Source of the DNA: Limnanthes douglasii subsp. nivea
Lineage: Eukaryota > Streptophyta > Magnoliopsida > Brassicales > Limnanthaceae
Length of the DNA: 64,000 bases
Direction of reading: 5' to 3'
NCBI GenBank assembly: GCA_036936605.1
Contig: JAUPFV010000004.1
Coordinates: forward strand, 289,520,009 to 289,584,008
The notes beneath the pieces are model-generated. The model had not been told where the DNA came from. It made no database searches and was given only the letters and a program-made list of their open reading frames with translations. Position numbers and translations under genes: made by a program. Of this stretch, positions 1-11,996 are shown piece by piece (the stretch's first letter is position 1; each line of letters opens with the position of its first letter).

Positions 1-1900
1 CCACGTTCTGATTGTCTTCCAAAATGTATACACATTATGATAACTTCCAAGAGATATAAAATATCTACTAGGAACGGTTAAGACATCGTAGTTGAAATAA
101 TAAATATATACAACAACAGAAGAAGAAGAAAAAAAGATTGCATGCCAAAGGGCATGACCTTTTAACAATATAAGGCCTGGTTAATAGTGAATGAGTATGC
201 ATCCACGAAAGACAAGCTTATTCCCTCAACTTGAGTCCACCAATTGATCTACCCTCGGGATCGGGAAATGATCCTCCATGTAACCGTTACTCAGATCTTT
301 AAAATCAACAGACATCTTCCAATTTCCATTCTTTTTCTTTAGTAAACCCAGGTTTGTCGTCTATATAGCATACTGGGACTCTCTGATGTGGCATACATTA
401 ATGGTCTAACAACTTTGGCGATTATAGCGCAGAAATTTCAATTGAAAATCACCTCATTTTCTATGATATAGGCGTTGCGAAGGGGTTAACTGATAATTTA
501 TGGTAAATGATATCAGTTGGGACGTCGCTTACATCTTTAATAGACCATGCAAAAACATCTAAATTATTTAATAAAAACAAGATCAGTTCCATTCTCAAAT
601 CCTCTAAGGGCAAGGTTTTGATGCTCAATTTTTTCTCTTCATCAAAATAGTAAGCTTTGGCATCCTCCCAGGAAATAACAAAATTATGCGACTATCTAGG
701 ATTGTTGAGAGCCTTGACCTCTTCACAAGACACCAAAAATTATGATTTCTCTTTCTTTAGTGCCAAGGATGTTGTATAAACCTCTTTGGAAACTTTCTGA
801 TTTCTCTACACTACACCCACCTTATACTCCAAAACATATCTAAGGCATTGATGAATTAGCAAAGTGATGATGTTCATTTGATCGAGACAGAACCTATCAA
901 ATATTGCATTGTAAGAGGTCGAGTTATGTACCATCATGATAAGCATTCAAACCACCTTCTTAAACTCACGATTTCTCAGCACAAACTCGACTTCAAAATA
1001 TTTAATAACAGTGGCACTCGCTCTGTAAACAAACAACCATCATGCCTGAACATCGAATAACATGAGGATTATTCATCTTATCATGGATCCCTTAGAAGGA
1101 AGTTTGTTGAACTTCTGTACTCAATTATAACCCTTTGAATCTCTTTTTTTTTCACATCAACATATATTAAAATAACATCCTCGTGAGGACCAACAATACC
1201 TCATAGGTCGTCATCATAAAAAATAATAAGAGGGTATGAAGCTTGGTTAAAATGGGGTGACGGTTCTTCCTTGAAATTGTGTCTTAATACTTCGAGTCCG
1301 TTTTTTTAAATAAAATAATTGATTCCAGAAATAGAATCTCTTTTATAAATAATGAGAAGCCTTAAGGATAAGCTTAAATCATCCCCACCATAAATAGTAC
1401 CTACAACGTGACGATTCGGATAAGGGTCGATATACTCACTCGACATATCGAACACTTCAACGTCACGTTCCAATATCACCATGTTAGTATTTTCCTGTTG
1501 AGGAACAACCGTTTGGGTCCCCGATCCTCAAGCTTTGGCAAAACCCGTCCCATTCAATGCGTTCCTTTGGGAACCATTGTTATTGTTTCTCATAAATTGT
1601 ATCAAATTTCCATTGTCAATCACTCTGGATCTCATCTCTTAAGGTGATACAATAACTGGTCCAATGACAGGTTTTATTATGGTACTTGTAGTACATGTTG
1701 TTTTTGTCTTCTTTATGGTTTTATTATATGTAAAATCGTTATATACTGAACATAGTTATTGATTTTGTCATAAATCGTAGTCACACTCATGGTAAGCTCA
1801 TTATAATTATCATCCCTTAACTGTTTTTTCTTTTGGCCATCCTGAATCCTAATTGAGGGATCATCCTCGGATTAGAATAATCTAAACTTGCATTGGGTCA
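1..1900 (-). pseudogene. Ty3/gypsy gag-pol remnant (truncated by window edge)
   Basis: Reading the minus strand from about 1.9 kb to base 1, blocks appear in the normal gypsy order. A gag/zinc-knuckle-like stretch near 1.72-1.61 kb reads YYKYHNKTCHWTSYCITLRD. A protease-flank block near 1.02-0.86 kb includes STSYNAIFDRF. The start of reverse transcriptase lies near 0.57-0.19 kb, with FAWSIKDV and PRVDQLVDSS. Stops and frameshifts interrupt every block, so no product is expected. The element continues beyond the left edge. The RT start resembles the one at 60.5-60.0 kb, which suggests a related Tat/Athila-type lineage, but the two are clearly diverged. Confidence 0.75.
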
Positions 1901-3670
1901 CTTTGATATTAAGATGGTTGCGTTGTTGATTGCGTAAGTGTCGCGTGCAGGAAAGGAAGAGGCTAAATGATATGTTGTTATTTTTGTTGTACTTGTGGTG
2001 TTTGGTATACTATAATAGTGACAATTAGAATCAAAGCGGGGGGTTAATAATTATGGTGAGGCTGATTCTCCAGGATAAACCAAAGTTGTATAGTCTCATT
2101 GACTCTAATTTGCGACTCTACTTGAGCCAACAACGTTCCAAAAGAAAAATCCTTTGTTTTCATCATATCTTACGTTAAAGTCATTGAGAGAAGTCCATGC
2201 ATGAACAACACACAAGCGGTTTCCTTACGATATTACTCGAGGCTATTCTGGGTTTGAAAAAAAAGTCGGGTATAGTCCTAACATATTTTCAGGATTTACC
2301 TTTGTTTTTTATTTGATCGAAGAGTATAAAAGTGTGATTCGAGTAAAATTTATGTGTAAATGAAATAAATAAAATATTTTTTATGCCAAGAAGCAAATCT
2401 AATCGAAAGAATAAAACTTTTTGCATTTTGTTAGAATTTGGGCTTTAGAAGATTAAAGAAAAATATAGTATTTTGAATAGAAAGAGAAGTTTTGAAATAA
2501 AAAACAGAGGAGAGAGATTAAGAAATGTTTTTTGATTTAGGAATTTTGTTAAGGCTTGTGTTAGGGCTTAAAACAAGTTTGAGATTTAGTTAACTGGGTT
2601 GGGTTTTAATGTATGACTCGATTTGGTTCATTTACTTAGTAAATGTTAGATGGCAAAATAAAAATAGTTAATAGTAAAATGTTAAAAGTAAATGTCTATG
2701 TGGCAGCTCATTAGACAAGTGATATGGCACGTAGAAAGGTATAATTGGACAAGTGTTTGGAGATCAATGGTGAGACTAGAAAAATTATTGTTTGGGCTGC
2801 CACATGGCAGCTCCTAAGGAATTGCACACGTGGGGGACTAAACGTGCAAAAATTTCAAATATGAGGGACTGTTGGAAGACAAAAGTGAACGAAATAGAAT
2901 AATTTGAAGAAAAAAACGTAGAACATAGAAGACTAGTGGTAATTTTTAGCCCTCTTATGTATTAAGGATGACAATGTTGGTATGAGCTCGTCTAATCTAG
3001 CCTGACCCAGTCACGCTTTGTCCGGGCTGAACATAGAACGGGTTGGGTATAGATATGAAAATTATGGCCCGTATACGGGCTAGATAGGTATGGATTTTTT
3101 AATTTGTCCAAACCGACCCGATCTAAAAATATAAACTATAATAATAATAATATAAAATAAACAATTATCGTTATTCATTTCATTTTTAATAATATATAAA
3201 TTTCATTTTCCACTAATTACTAATTAGACTCTTCTTGGTAAATATTGTTTCCAATAATATAATAATATATGTGATAAGGGTAAAACTTGGTTAGAGAGTA
3301 TTTTTGAAAAGTGTGTAGGTGATGTATTAGATATGGAATGAAATGTAGATACATAATTTAGGTGTTTGTATTATGTCTATAGAGATAGAAAATAAACTCC
3401 TTAAATGTTATGTGTGAGAACTTTTATAAGTTGATTTAGGATTGATGGGTCAATCAGGTCGGGTCAAAAGCATCAACCAAACTCATGGGACAAAGAAACT
3501 CATTTATTAAAGACATGTGAAGCGCACAACTACATCTGCCAAGCAGCTTAGTCAAAAGGTAAAAGAACAGTGGAGAACTGGAGATACAAAATTTATCTTA
3601 GGTCTAAACTAGCCCCACGAGTAAATTCGACCCTCTGACTGACTATCGTGCTCAAAGAAATCTCACCCTA
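1900..3670. other. non-coding, repeat-derived intergenic stretch
   Basis: No open frame of note. The part to about 2.58 kb may be the untranslated leader or LTR of the gypsy remnant to its left, but no LTR pair can be seen. A perfect short palindrome, GCTGCCACATGGCAGC, lies at 2796-2811 next to an E/G-box-rich stretch. From 2.98 to 3.12 kb the sequence is rich in GGG-TTGGG/CCGACCC-type motifs typical of dispersed plant repeats. Confidence 0.4.
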
Positions 3671-3674
3671 TTAA

Positions 3675-5114
3675 TAGGCGGAGCCAGGTGGGTGTTTGTG
3701 GGGTCCCAGGAGCCCACCTGATTCCATTAAAATATATCTTTAGTAATACAATTTGATCTACTCCTTCAGTCGAGTTGGTAAAAAGAGACTTGGCTATTGC
3801 TTAATGTCTTTTATAAGTTAAGATAGATTGCTTTTATTTATTGTTTTAATGTAAATATATTATTTATTATATATATAATTCTAATATATTTAAATAATAT
3901 AAATTTATATATAAATTTGATATAAATTTTTTTTATATTATTTATTTTCCGAATTTATAATATAAATCTATATTATTTTCATATAAATAGATATGCTGAT
4001 TTAAAAAATAACATAAATTTATATAAATTTGATGATGTTTGTAGAAAACCCTAACTATAAGATACAATCTTTTAGAATAATTTCTCTTTTACTATGATTA
4101 GACAACTCTAACTACAAGCTTCAAACACTAAAGTATTTATTGTGTCTCTATGTTATTAATTCTCAAAATTGAAGCTTTGCTACATATCTTATATTACTAT
4201 TCACTAGTTACAAAGATTACCATTGGTTGATCTATATTTTTTCTTAAGATAGAGAGTCATAGAATTAAATTTCAAAGCAAATAGACCTCCATAAATCATA
4301 ATTTTTAATTTGCTTTGCTAAGTTTAAATTTTATTATTGATTTAGTTTTTATGTTTGTCATTATAGAATGCATAGATATTTTAAAACAAGTAAATTTAGA
4401 AAATAAAATACAAATATCTTTAATTTAATCAGTGAAGTTAACCGCAGAGGGACGCAAGATTAACTTGTTATTCCACAAGCACATGTTTCGGTGGTCAATA
4501 ATCCACAACCTGAAGTTGAAGCACAATCTTCAAATTGGGAACATTTGGAGGCTGATCCAGGGAAAAGAGATCGAACCTCTAGCTTTCATCCAGATCTTCA
4601 AGACTCGGTACGAAGAGTTTACCTTTTAAGGGGTCTAACACAACCTCGTAAGGAGAAATATCCTTATATCGAAGTTACTTAGAATATATTAAACATAATA
4701 ACTCTGTCCATTGTTAGTTTTGCTTTTATCTGTAGCAACGACGAGTGTTGGGCGAGTTTTCTCGGGTTTGAATTATGTGAAGAAGGAGTCGAAAAATAGA
4801 ATGAGCGATCCATGGCTTAATGATTGTTTGGTAATATTTGTGGCACGATTAGTAACATAACTACCCTTCAACAATTTCAAACTATGAATAAGAGAAAAAT
4901 ACAAGTAAAATTAAGTTAGATTTATGTTTTTATTTTAGGTTTTTAATCACATTTTTAGTTACTTGTGTAACGTATATTATAACAATAAAAACTTACTATT
5001 TGAGATTTCAATATAACCCATGTTTGTTATAACTTTTGTATCTTATTTTAATTTATTTGATAATAATCAAAAAATTCAGGACACCACTATGTTTCGATCC
5101 CGGCTACGCCAATG
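3675..5114 (+). mobile_element. internally deleted hAT element (TTF-zinc-finger hAT type)
   Basis: The left end carries GGCGGAGCCAGG at 3677-3688. The right end carries CCCGGCTACGCC at 5099-5110, which is the imperfect inverse. Ends of this GGCGGAGCC type are common in plant TTF-hAT elements. Between them lie only the N-terminal TTF-like part and the C-terminal dimerisation part of a hAT transposase, so the catalytic middle is deleted. At about 1.44 kb it is a non-autonomous derivative. An 8-bp target duplication could not be fixed with confidence. Confidence 0.65.
4494..4860 (+). pseudogene. hAT transposase remnant: TTF-like segment fused to dimerisation domain
   Basis: Positions 4494-4682 encode a block with LEADPGKRDRTSSFHP and DSVRRVYLLRG. 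This matches the 'DPG-R...HP...D-(V/I)RR-YL-(K/R)G-CQP' pattern preceding the TTF-type zinc finger of MYM-type-1-like hAT proteins. After a stop, 4714-4860 encodes SVGRVFSGLNYVKKESKNRM and SDPWLNDCLV, the hAT C-terminal dimerisation motif (usually SVER-FS-M...R--M-D-WLNDCLV). A further tail with QQFQTMNKRKIQ follows in another frame near 4.87-4.92 kb. Several hundred residues of catalytic domain are missing between the blocks. Confidence 0.75.
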
Positions 5115-6044
5115 GCTATCAATATGTACTAGTTAAATTCTTCAAGTTAACTTGATTCCCAATAATATATAAATTCTTCTAGTTATTGATTTTTTAAAAT
5201 ATACATTTATGATTAAATTTTATTATTTAACCAAACTTCATGTTATTTGTTAGGTTTGTCATTAAAAGTTATGACACGTTTGGAATCACATTTCAATTTT
5301 TTTTGATGATTTTGACAATCAAGATGAGGATGGAAGCATTGTGAATTGTGATAAGTGGTGCTGACGATTGATGTGCAATTGGAAACTATAAACTAAAAAA
5401 ATTCAAAAATATTTTGTGTTAGTTTAATGTTTTATTTCACACTATTTAAGACATGCTGTAGATTACTTTATTTGTTAAAGACTCGTGTTTGTTTTTTAAT
5501 AATATTTAAATGTTTTTCGATTTATAAAACAATTTAAATCTTAATGTTTATGTGTCTTTTAATCTGATACGATGGGACAATTTAAATGGTAAAAAAATAT
5601 TTACTAATCGAGTTGAGCATGTTTACATCTTAAAAATAAAAAGATCTGAACTCGGTCCATTGTCGTCACTTCTGTTTATACCAATTTCCGTCTAGTAATT
5701 TTTTATGTTCATCTTTGTATTAAAAAAAATTATATTCACTTTTGTATTAAATAAAAAATTTCTATATTTTAATAAAATTATAAGTTAATAATCTCACGAT
5801 TTAAAATACAATTTTTATTATAAAAAAACATTTTTAATAAAAAAGTATGAAACTTATATTACAACCTTAACTAGACATAATAAAATACTTGGTTTGCATT
5901 GATTTAGACATTTTTATACACAGCCTCGGGTTTACCAGAATTAAAATTATAAAAAAATAAAAAATAAAAATCTGTTCAATAAAAAAAATAAAAAATATAA
6001 CATCAAAAATGTCGAGGGATTGATATATAGGGCTATTATCGGTC
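5115..6044. other. AT-rich intergenic DNA, no feature seen
   Basis: Low-complexity A/T runs and no coding pattern on either strand. Short stretches such as 5.70-5.76 kb repeat the same words, consistent with decayed repeats. Confidence 0.5.
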
Positions 6045-6260
6045 ATGTTCGGTCTGGGTATTGACGGAACCAGACCGGACCACTAAGCTTATCGGTTCGT
6101 AACGGATCGGATCGCTTATCGGTTCGAACGGGACCGGACCGCTAAGCTTTTGGTTCTAATTTTTGGAACCGGACCGAACTTTTAAGCTTTCGGTTTGGTT
6201 CGGTCCGGTCCTGGTTCGGTCCGTTTCGATTCGGTAACGGTCCGATTTCGGTCCGGTTTG
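6045..6260. repeat. GGTTCGGTCCGG-rich repeat block
   Basis: About 200 bp composed mainly of variants of GGTTCGG, GGACCGGACC and TAAGCTTTCGGTTC in both orientations. It is far more GC-rich than its surroundings. Blocks of this kind are dispersed in many plant genomes and can form imperfect hairpins. No coding potential is evident. Confidence 0.6.
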
Positions 6261-6474
6261 GTCTACTTAAAAAAAATAAATTCAAATAAAATTTAATTTT
6301 TAATTTCTTTTATTGATATAAAAACTAAAATTTATAAGTAAATCTTTTGATTTTGTTAAAAAAAATGGTAATTAACTATTAATTTAAGTACTATAATGTA
6401 TAAAAAATAAATAATAATAATAAATAATCGATTCTAACGGTTTTATTTTGATCTAATTTTCTATCGATTTTACT

Positions 6475-6592
6475 GGTTTATTAATTCTATTCTCTATTGG
6501 TTCCTAACCAGTTTTTGGTTTATTAATTCTATTCTCTATTGGTTCCTAACCAGTTTTTGGTTTATTAATTCTATTCAACCAGTTTTTTTGTT
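6475..6592. repeat. 42-bp tandem repeat, about 2.5-3 copies
   Basis: The word TTAATTCTATTC starts at 6481, 6523 and 6565, giving an exact 42-bp period. The third copy is truncated and joins AACCAGTTTTT directly. Downstream, 6600-6625 again carries GGTT/CGGTT words related to the block at 6.05-6.26 kb. Confidence 0.8.
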
Positions 6593-6976
6593 TCGGTTCG
6601 TTATCGGTTTTCGGTGAACCGATCATATTTGCTTTTTAACCTAAGACCTTACAACCAAGAAACAAAATGATAGCTTACAAGGCCAAGGCCAAGCATCTAA
6701 CAAAAAGACATGACTACATACTTAAAAGTATGTCCCTTCATTCGTGTTCGATTTCGGCTGCGACGGATAAGAGAAGCCAACAGAATAGGCCATACAAAAA
6801 AGAAGAAGAAAACGAAGCACCGGATTTGGCTACTAAACAATTTACGATAAAATCCGAACTAGTTTACAACAAAAGACTAACACTTGCACAATTCTTACAC
6901 TTACACGAAACTAATATTTACTTCCATCCAAAATTGATAATAACATTTAAGCCTGAACTTTACTACAGTCAGACAT

Positions 6977-7055
6977 TTACTTAGTCAGCATCCTATTCAG
7001 CAGTCCTTCACAGTCAAAGTCAGGGTTGAGTTCAGAGAGATAGACAATGTACTTT
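6977..7055 (-). other. alternative C-terminal frame after a probable 1-nt shift in the last exon
   Basis: The spliced frame ends in LVPDKVHCLSL and a stop at 7032-7034. Shifting by one base at about 7056 (TTAGTAC/CGG) gives a continuing frame that reads IKYIVYLSELNPDFDCEGLL and stops at 6977-6979. That alternative looks like ordinary protein and fits this family better as I remember it. It suggests an insertion of one base or loss of two, or a sequencing error. Confidence 0.55.
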
Positions 7056-10000
7056 ATCCGGTACTAATGTGAGCACTGAAGGTTCTCTCACATGTTTGAA
7101 AGGACCGCCAGCTTCACGTCGAGCATGAACTTTTGCAAACCTGTTGAACAGACCAAATTTCTCTAACTCCTGGAATTCCACTTTGACGCAGGAAATGGAC
7201 GTTGCCTCGTCCCATCTACATCGTCAAATGTGAATATCTTAAGTAACACCAATAAAAGAACGATACGGATAAAAACAATGAAATTTGCAGTAAAAGTGTG
7301 GGTATCAAAATCATGTTCTTAGTGTCGAAAGCTCACAAGTCGTATCCATACGATCCTCATGTGTACCAAACACGTCCTAAGAGATCGCAGGAATTTTATG
7401 GATCACAATGGTCATGAAAATCAAAACCACCTTGATCATTGCACTTTTTTCAAATTATTGCATTTGCATTTGCGAATTTTGTATTTGAAGTGTTTCAGCA
7501 TTAAGATAACTTCCTAAGAAATGAAAAGATGTCAAAGTAGCTCGGATGGTGAAATTCGCTCTTACATTTCGAGATCGGATTCAAGCTTCTTGGCTCTCTT
7601 AGAGAGACCTTCAACAGCTTCGTAGCATCGATGAGCCCGTTTCTTTAAAATATTGGACTCCCCCGAGATCCTACATAATAAATTCAAAAAAAAAAAAAAA
7701 TCAAAAGCCATATGCGAAACTTACGATATTCAAATTTATTACTACAAATGCATGAGAGAATTGTTTCCATCAGAACAAAACTCACACGTTACTTTTATTG
7801 GAAGGCGATTGCGAATTATTTCTTGAACGATTGAAGAGACTGCATGCATTACCCAGAGCTACTCGAGAAACAAAGTACAGGACACTATCGTAATTTAATA
7901 AAACATCCTTTGAGAGAACGAATGCTGGAACAGGCCCGAGAAGTTGCTGCATAAGCTGAGTTGTTAATATGAGCCTTGTCCTTGATTGAGGAATCGGCTG
8001 CATGTCTTTCAGAGCTAGAACCTCATCTTCCACCTGTGAGTATAAACCAGAACTTAAATACTTTCAAGAACAGACTTAGAAATGATTTCAAGAATAATAA
8101 TATCATAATAACACCATATTAAGAACCCACCTTTTCAAAAATCCGATTAGTGGCCTGCGCCCATTCTCGTTCTGCTTTGCTGCAAAACGTAAATAGAGAA
8201 AACAAGAAAGGAAATGAATGGTTTGATCGCTAAATGCCCACTTAGACAAAACGTAGCAATAATAAGCTAAATAGCCTAGAAAAATGAACTACAATACACT
8301 ATAATATTCAAAGAATAGTAGAAGTAACAGGCAACCTGAAAGGACAGAAACCCTTGTACCGATTGGTAAACTAAGTCAACTACATGGAGGAATTTGCCAA
8401 AATAGACCAGTACCTGATATTTTGAGGCCCTTGGCTTCCTTGCAATACCTCGTTGCGCCATGCTAATCCCTCCCATAATAAAGTTTTGTGTTTCTTAGGT
8501 CTAGCGATGCATTGATTGGTGATATTAGCTCCAGTTTTAGCAGTCTTACTTGGCACAACACTATTCCCTTGAGATTGTTCCACATTTGCACTTATGTTGA
8601 TATTCTTAGATGGTTTCTCAGTAGAAACCCGCTTCGCAGCAGCTTCAGCAAGTGTGAAACCATGCACAGGCACAACACTATTCCCTTGAGATTGTTCCAC
8701 ATTTGCACGTATATTGATATTGTTAGATGGATTCTCAGTAGAAACCCGCTTCGCAGCAGCTTCAGCAAGTGTGAAACCATGTACAGGCACAGGATGGAGA
8801 TCGATCTTAGTATAGATACTAGGAGGTGTACCCTTTGTCAAGTTTTTTACTTTGGCAAGCTGAGATCTTGTTCCATCATTGACTTTCTGATGAGGACGTA
8901 CATGAGTGATGGTTTCTCCAGAGCGAATTTGCGACAAACCAACTGTCTGTGAAGCACCGACTACCTCAGATGATACTCCCTGCATCTTTTGAGGGAGTGT
9001 AAGAGTACTATCTGACACGGAAACAGAAGATGCTGAACCACAGAGAGGAACTTTGTGTGATGTTGCAGAAGTACCATAAGGCTGAGAACGAGGGAACTTC
9101 TTTCCAAAATGAGGAGCTGAAACAGCTTGAGAAGTTTCTAAAGGACGAGCACCTTCAATTGGCGTATTCGTGCTGGCTGTGCTCGATACAACATGCATCT
9201 TAGAGGGTCTCTTGATTATTTTAGGAGAAGCGCACGTTTGAGACCTTTCTAAAGAAAGAGCACCTTCAATTGGCGTATTCTTGCTGGCTGTGCTCGATAC
9301 AACATGCATCTTAGAGGGTCCCTTGATTATTTTAGGAGAAGCACACGCTTGAGAAGTTTCTAAAGGGCGAGCACCTTCAATTGGCGTATTCTTGCTGGCT
9401 GTGCTCGATACAACATGCATCTTAGAGGGTCTCTTGATTATTTTAGGAGAAGCACACGCTTGAGAAGTTTCTAAAGAACGAGCACCTTCAATTGGCGTAT
9501 TCTTGCTGGCTGTGCTCGATACAACATGCATCTTAGAGGGTCTCTTGATTATTTTAGGAGAAGCACACGCTTGAGAAGTTTCTAAGGGACGAGCACCTTC
9601 AATTGGCGTATTCTTGCTGGCTGTGCTCGATACAACATGCATCTTAGACGGTCTCTTGACTAGTTTAGGAGAAGCACGCGCTTGAGAAGTTTCTAAAGAA
9701 CGAGCACCTTCAATTGGCGTATTCTTGCTGGCTGTGCTCGATGCAACATGCATCTTAGAGGGTCCCTTGATTTTTCTAGGAGAAGCAGACGACGATGACA
9801 ATGATACCAACTTGTGATTTTTATCGTACGAGAGAATCCGAGAGTCATTGATCTCCTTTTCATTTGTGTGAAGTAACTGACCATGATGCTCTATCTGAGT
9901 TGCGTTGGTGTTATCAACCCGACGAGTCGTCTGTTGGTTCTTATTGCTGATGAGGTTAGTAAGCTGATTATCAGTCGACGTATCAATGCTTGGATATGCC

Positions 10001-10581
10001 AAACCACTCCATTCTTCTTGTACCCCGGTAGCACTACTAGAAGCTTCTGAAACCGCAGACTGCATAAGAACACTCCAGCTACCACTATGAATATAAGGAG
10101 TTGCACTTGAGAAATCTTTTTTTCTGTATGTAGTGCCCAAACAAGGATCCCAAATGGTCTCATGGGTATTGAATAAAATCTTAGCTTCCATTGGGTCTAC
10201 AGGGACCACACCCTCAGAAGGGTGTGTATTTATGAGGCTTCCCGCTTCGACTCGAGTATTGAATCCCTGGTTAAAAACGGAAGATTCTTTTGGTATTTGC
10301 ATTGTAGAGTTTTGTGATCGGGTCAATAAACTGACAGAGCCCTGGAAATCGGAGAACTGACTCATATTGGTAGCAACAGGAGTACCGTACACGGAGAAAC
10401 CAAGCTGTTCCGGCCTCCAGCCCATGTATGGTGTTGTTACATGAGACCCAGCGGCAGCCGAAGTCATAACTTGGGAAAATTGGTTTGAAGAATTCTGTTG
10501 TTGCATCTGAGTATCTTGCGGCCGATTGAACATTGCATGCTGATGGAGCCACTGCATGTTAGTATAACCCGACTGCTGCAT
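7032..10581 (-). CDS. repeat-containing plant protein of unknown function (five exons)
   Basis: Model: complement(join(7032..7215, 7566..7670, 7786..8033, 8131..8179, 8414..10581)), 917 aa, with GT-AG junctions in matching phase. I recognise a conserved plant family, annotated in Arabidopsis as dentin-sialophosphoprotein-like (AT5G07980 type, from memory); its role is unknown to me. Conserved blocks are DPMEAKILFN (about 129-138), SGSWSVLMQSAVSEA (166-180), VQEEWSGL (187-194), an alanine-rich HGFTLAEAAAKR motif seen twice, then RPKKHKT, REWAQATNRI, RTRLILTTQLMQQLL, the basic coiled-coil-like KKRAHRCYEAVEGLSKRAKK, and DEATSISCVKVEFQELEKFG. The middle is low-complexity, with six 37-residue repeats (267-488). 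Start: first ATG of a long open frame with a Q-rich N-terminus. The last exon seems frameshifted, so the native C-terminus may have read on to 6977. No signal peptide or membrane segment is seen. Confidence 0.85.
8557..8790 (-). repeat. two tandem 117-bp coding repeats (39 aa each)
   Basis: Copy 1 spans 8674-8790 and copy 2 spans 8557-8673. Each encodes VPVHGFTLAEAAAKRVSTE and then NIN-ANVEQSQGNSV, with only a few changes. HGFTLAEAAAKR is probably the conserved functional motif of the family, so the duplication doubles that motif rather than adding filler. Confidence 0.9.
9118..9783 (-). repeat. six tandem 111-bp coding repeats (37 aa each)
   Basis: The word ACCTTCAATTGGCGTATTC recurs at 9151, 9262, 9373, 9484, 9595 and 9706, exactly 111 bp apart. 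Each unit encodes SPK-IK-PSKMHVVSSTASKN followed by TPIEGA and LETSQ. Units are nearly identical and none breaks the frame, so expansion looks recent and under coding constraint. The units are rich in Ser, Thr, Lys and Pro and look disordered. Confidence 0.95.
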
Positions 10582-11996
10582 TGAGAATATATCTAATCAT
10601 AAACTGGATTTCCGTCGAACAACCCTAATTATTCAGCACCATCAAGTATTCAGACATGGATTCTAACAGAATCTGCAAATTCCAGATATATATTACAACG
10701 GAGTGTAAATATATTTGCAGAAGTTATGGTTTCTGCAATTGAAAACTCAAGAACTTTCTAATCTAAATTTCAGACAGAGCTCAATCAATACTACATTAAC
10801 CAAGATCAACAAACACTACTTGACAAAAGCGGATAAACAATCGAAGTCTAAAAAGGTTAAAAACAAACGTGTAACACGACGTTAAGTCCGGATCATTCCA
10901 CAATACTTCTATTACACTTCATTTTAGAAACATTAACGGCACAACACCAAAGCTGAATGCAGGACCAATATTATACACCAAATAGCACATTCCCACTTCA
11001 AATGCTTCAAAATACCGAACCATTCAACCGATTTCTCCTGATTAGTTAAAAACACTTAACGACAAAATGGAACAACATACTAGTACTTAAAATCAACTTT
11101 TCCCACGCTCCTACGTCCATCAATACACATCTTAATCAAAATCAAAGAACCCTATATCACGAAGGCACTTAAACATAGGGTTTACTGGATAACATGTTTT
11201 CACCGAAGCTGAATATACATTTAACAATGCAGGAGCATTATCATACACAAAACTATTCCTTAAGCATCAAACAATCTACATTCGACCAACTCCCGCAAAA
11301 AAAAAACACTAATGATAGTAAAACTTATTTCACTCCCTAAACTGTCTTCCATTGAAGTAGATAATCCAAATGCGAAAGCGCATCTACGCAACATAAAGGA
11401 ACAACATTGTCCCTAATCAACAATTTTCTTGATAAATCAAAAACTTCTACATCACTTATCTTCAGTACAAGAACTGAACAACAACTCTTCATCTGAAATC
11501 AATGAGAATAACCATAATGCAGGAACGTTATTACATACGTACATTCCTACATAGCATGTGACATATCCCAACCCTCATTAAAAACACTAACACTAAGTAC
11601 AATCTATGTCACTCTATAAAGACCATTACATCAAACACCTTTCAGGACTTTTTTCAAAGACCTACGAGAACCAGATACTAAAGGACATTCATTCAAACCC
11701 ATTTGAGATTAACCCACATAAATCAAGATCAAACCCTCTACAGAAAATAAAAAATTAAAATTTGAAACCAATCTTAATACAATTAATGAAAATGTTAACT
11801 GATATATATCCTACTATAGCTTAGTGACCCCATAACAAAAAAAATCAAATCAAAACCATACACACAAACAGAAACAAAACCCATTTTTTATTTTTCATAA
11901 ATTAGAACAATTGAAAAGCATAACCAGACATTTTGAGCTAAATTTGAAAACTTTAGAACAAAGAAGGAAAAAAAAATGGTGACTTTAATGCTTACC
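10582..11996 (-). other. probable 5' UTR intron of the repeat-protein gene
   Basis: About 1.4 kb without coding potential lies between the start codon and a consensus donor on the minus strand (CAATG followed by GTAAGC; donor at 11990-11995). A plausible acceptor (CAG or TAG) lies within 25 bases upstream of the ATG at 10581. This is inferred from sequence signals; transcript data would fix the ends. Confidence 0.5.

Noticed and set aside
6667..6984. 105-residue plus-strand open frame
   Set aside because: It lies in the 3' UTR of the minus-strand gene, has low-complexity K/E content and matches no family I know.
8488..8952. 154-residue plus-strand open frame
   Set aside because: It is the mirror of the coding repeats of the minus-strand gene, which has family conservation and good splice junctions.
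9118..9783. CRISPR-like array
   Set aside because: Regular 111-bp periodicity without spacers; it is an in-frame coding repeat in a plant gene.
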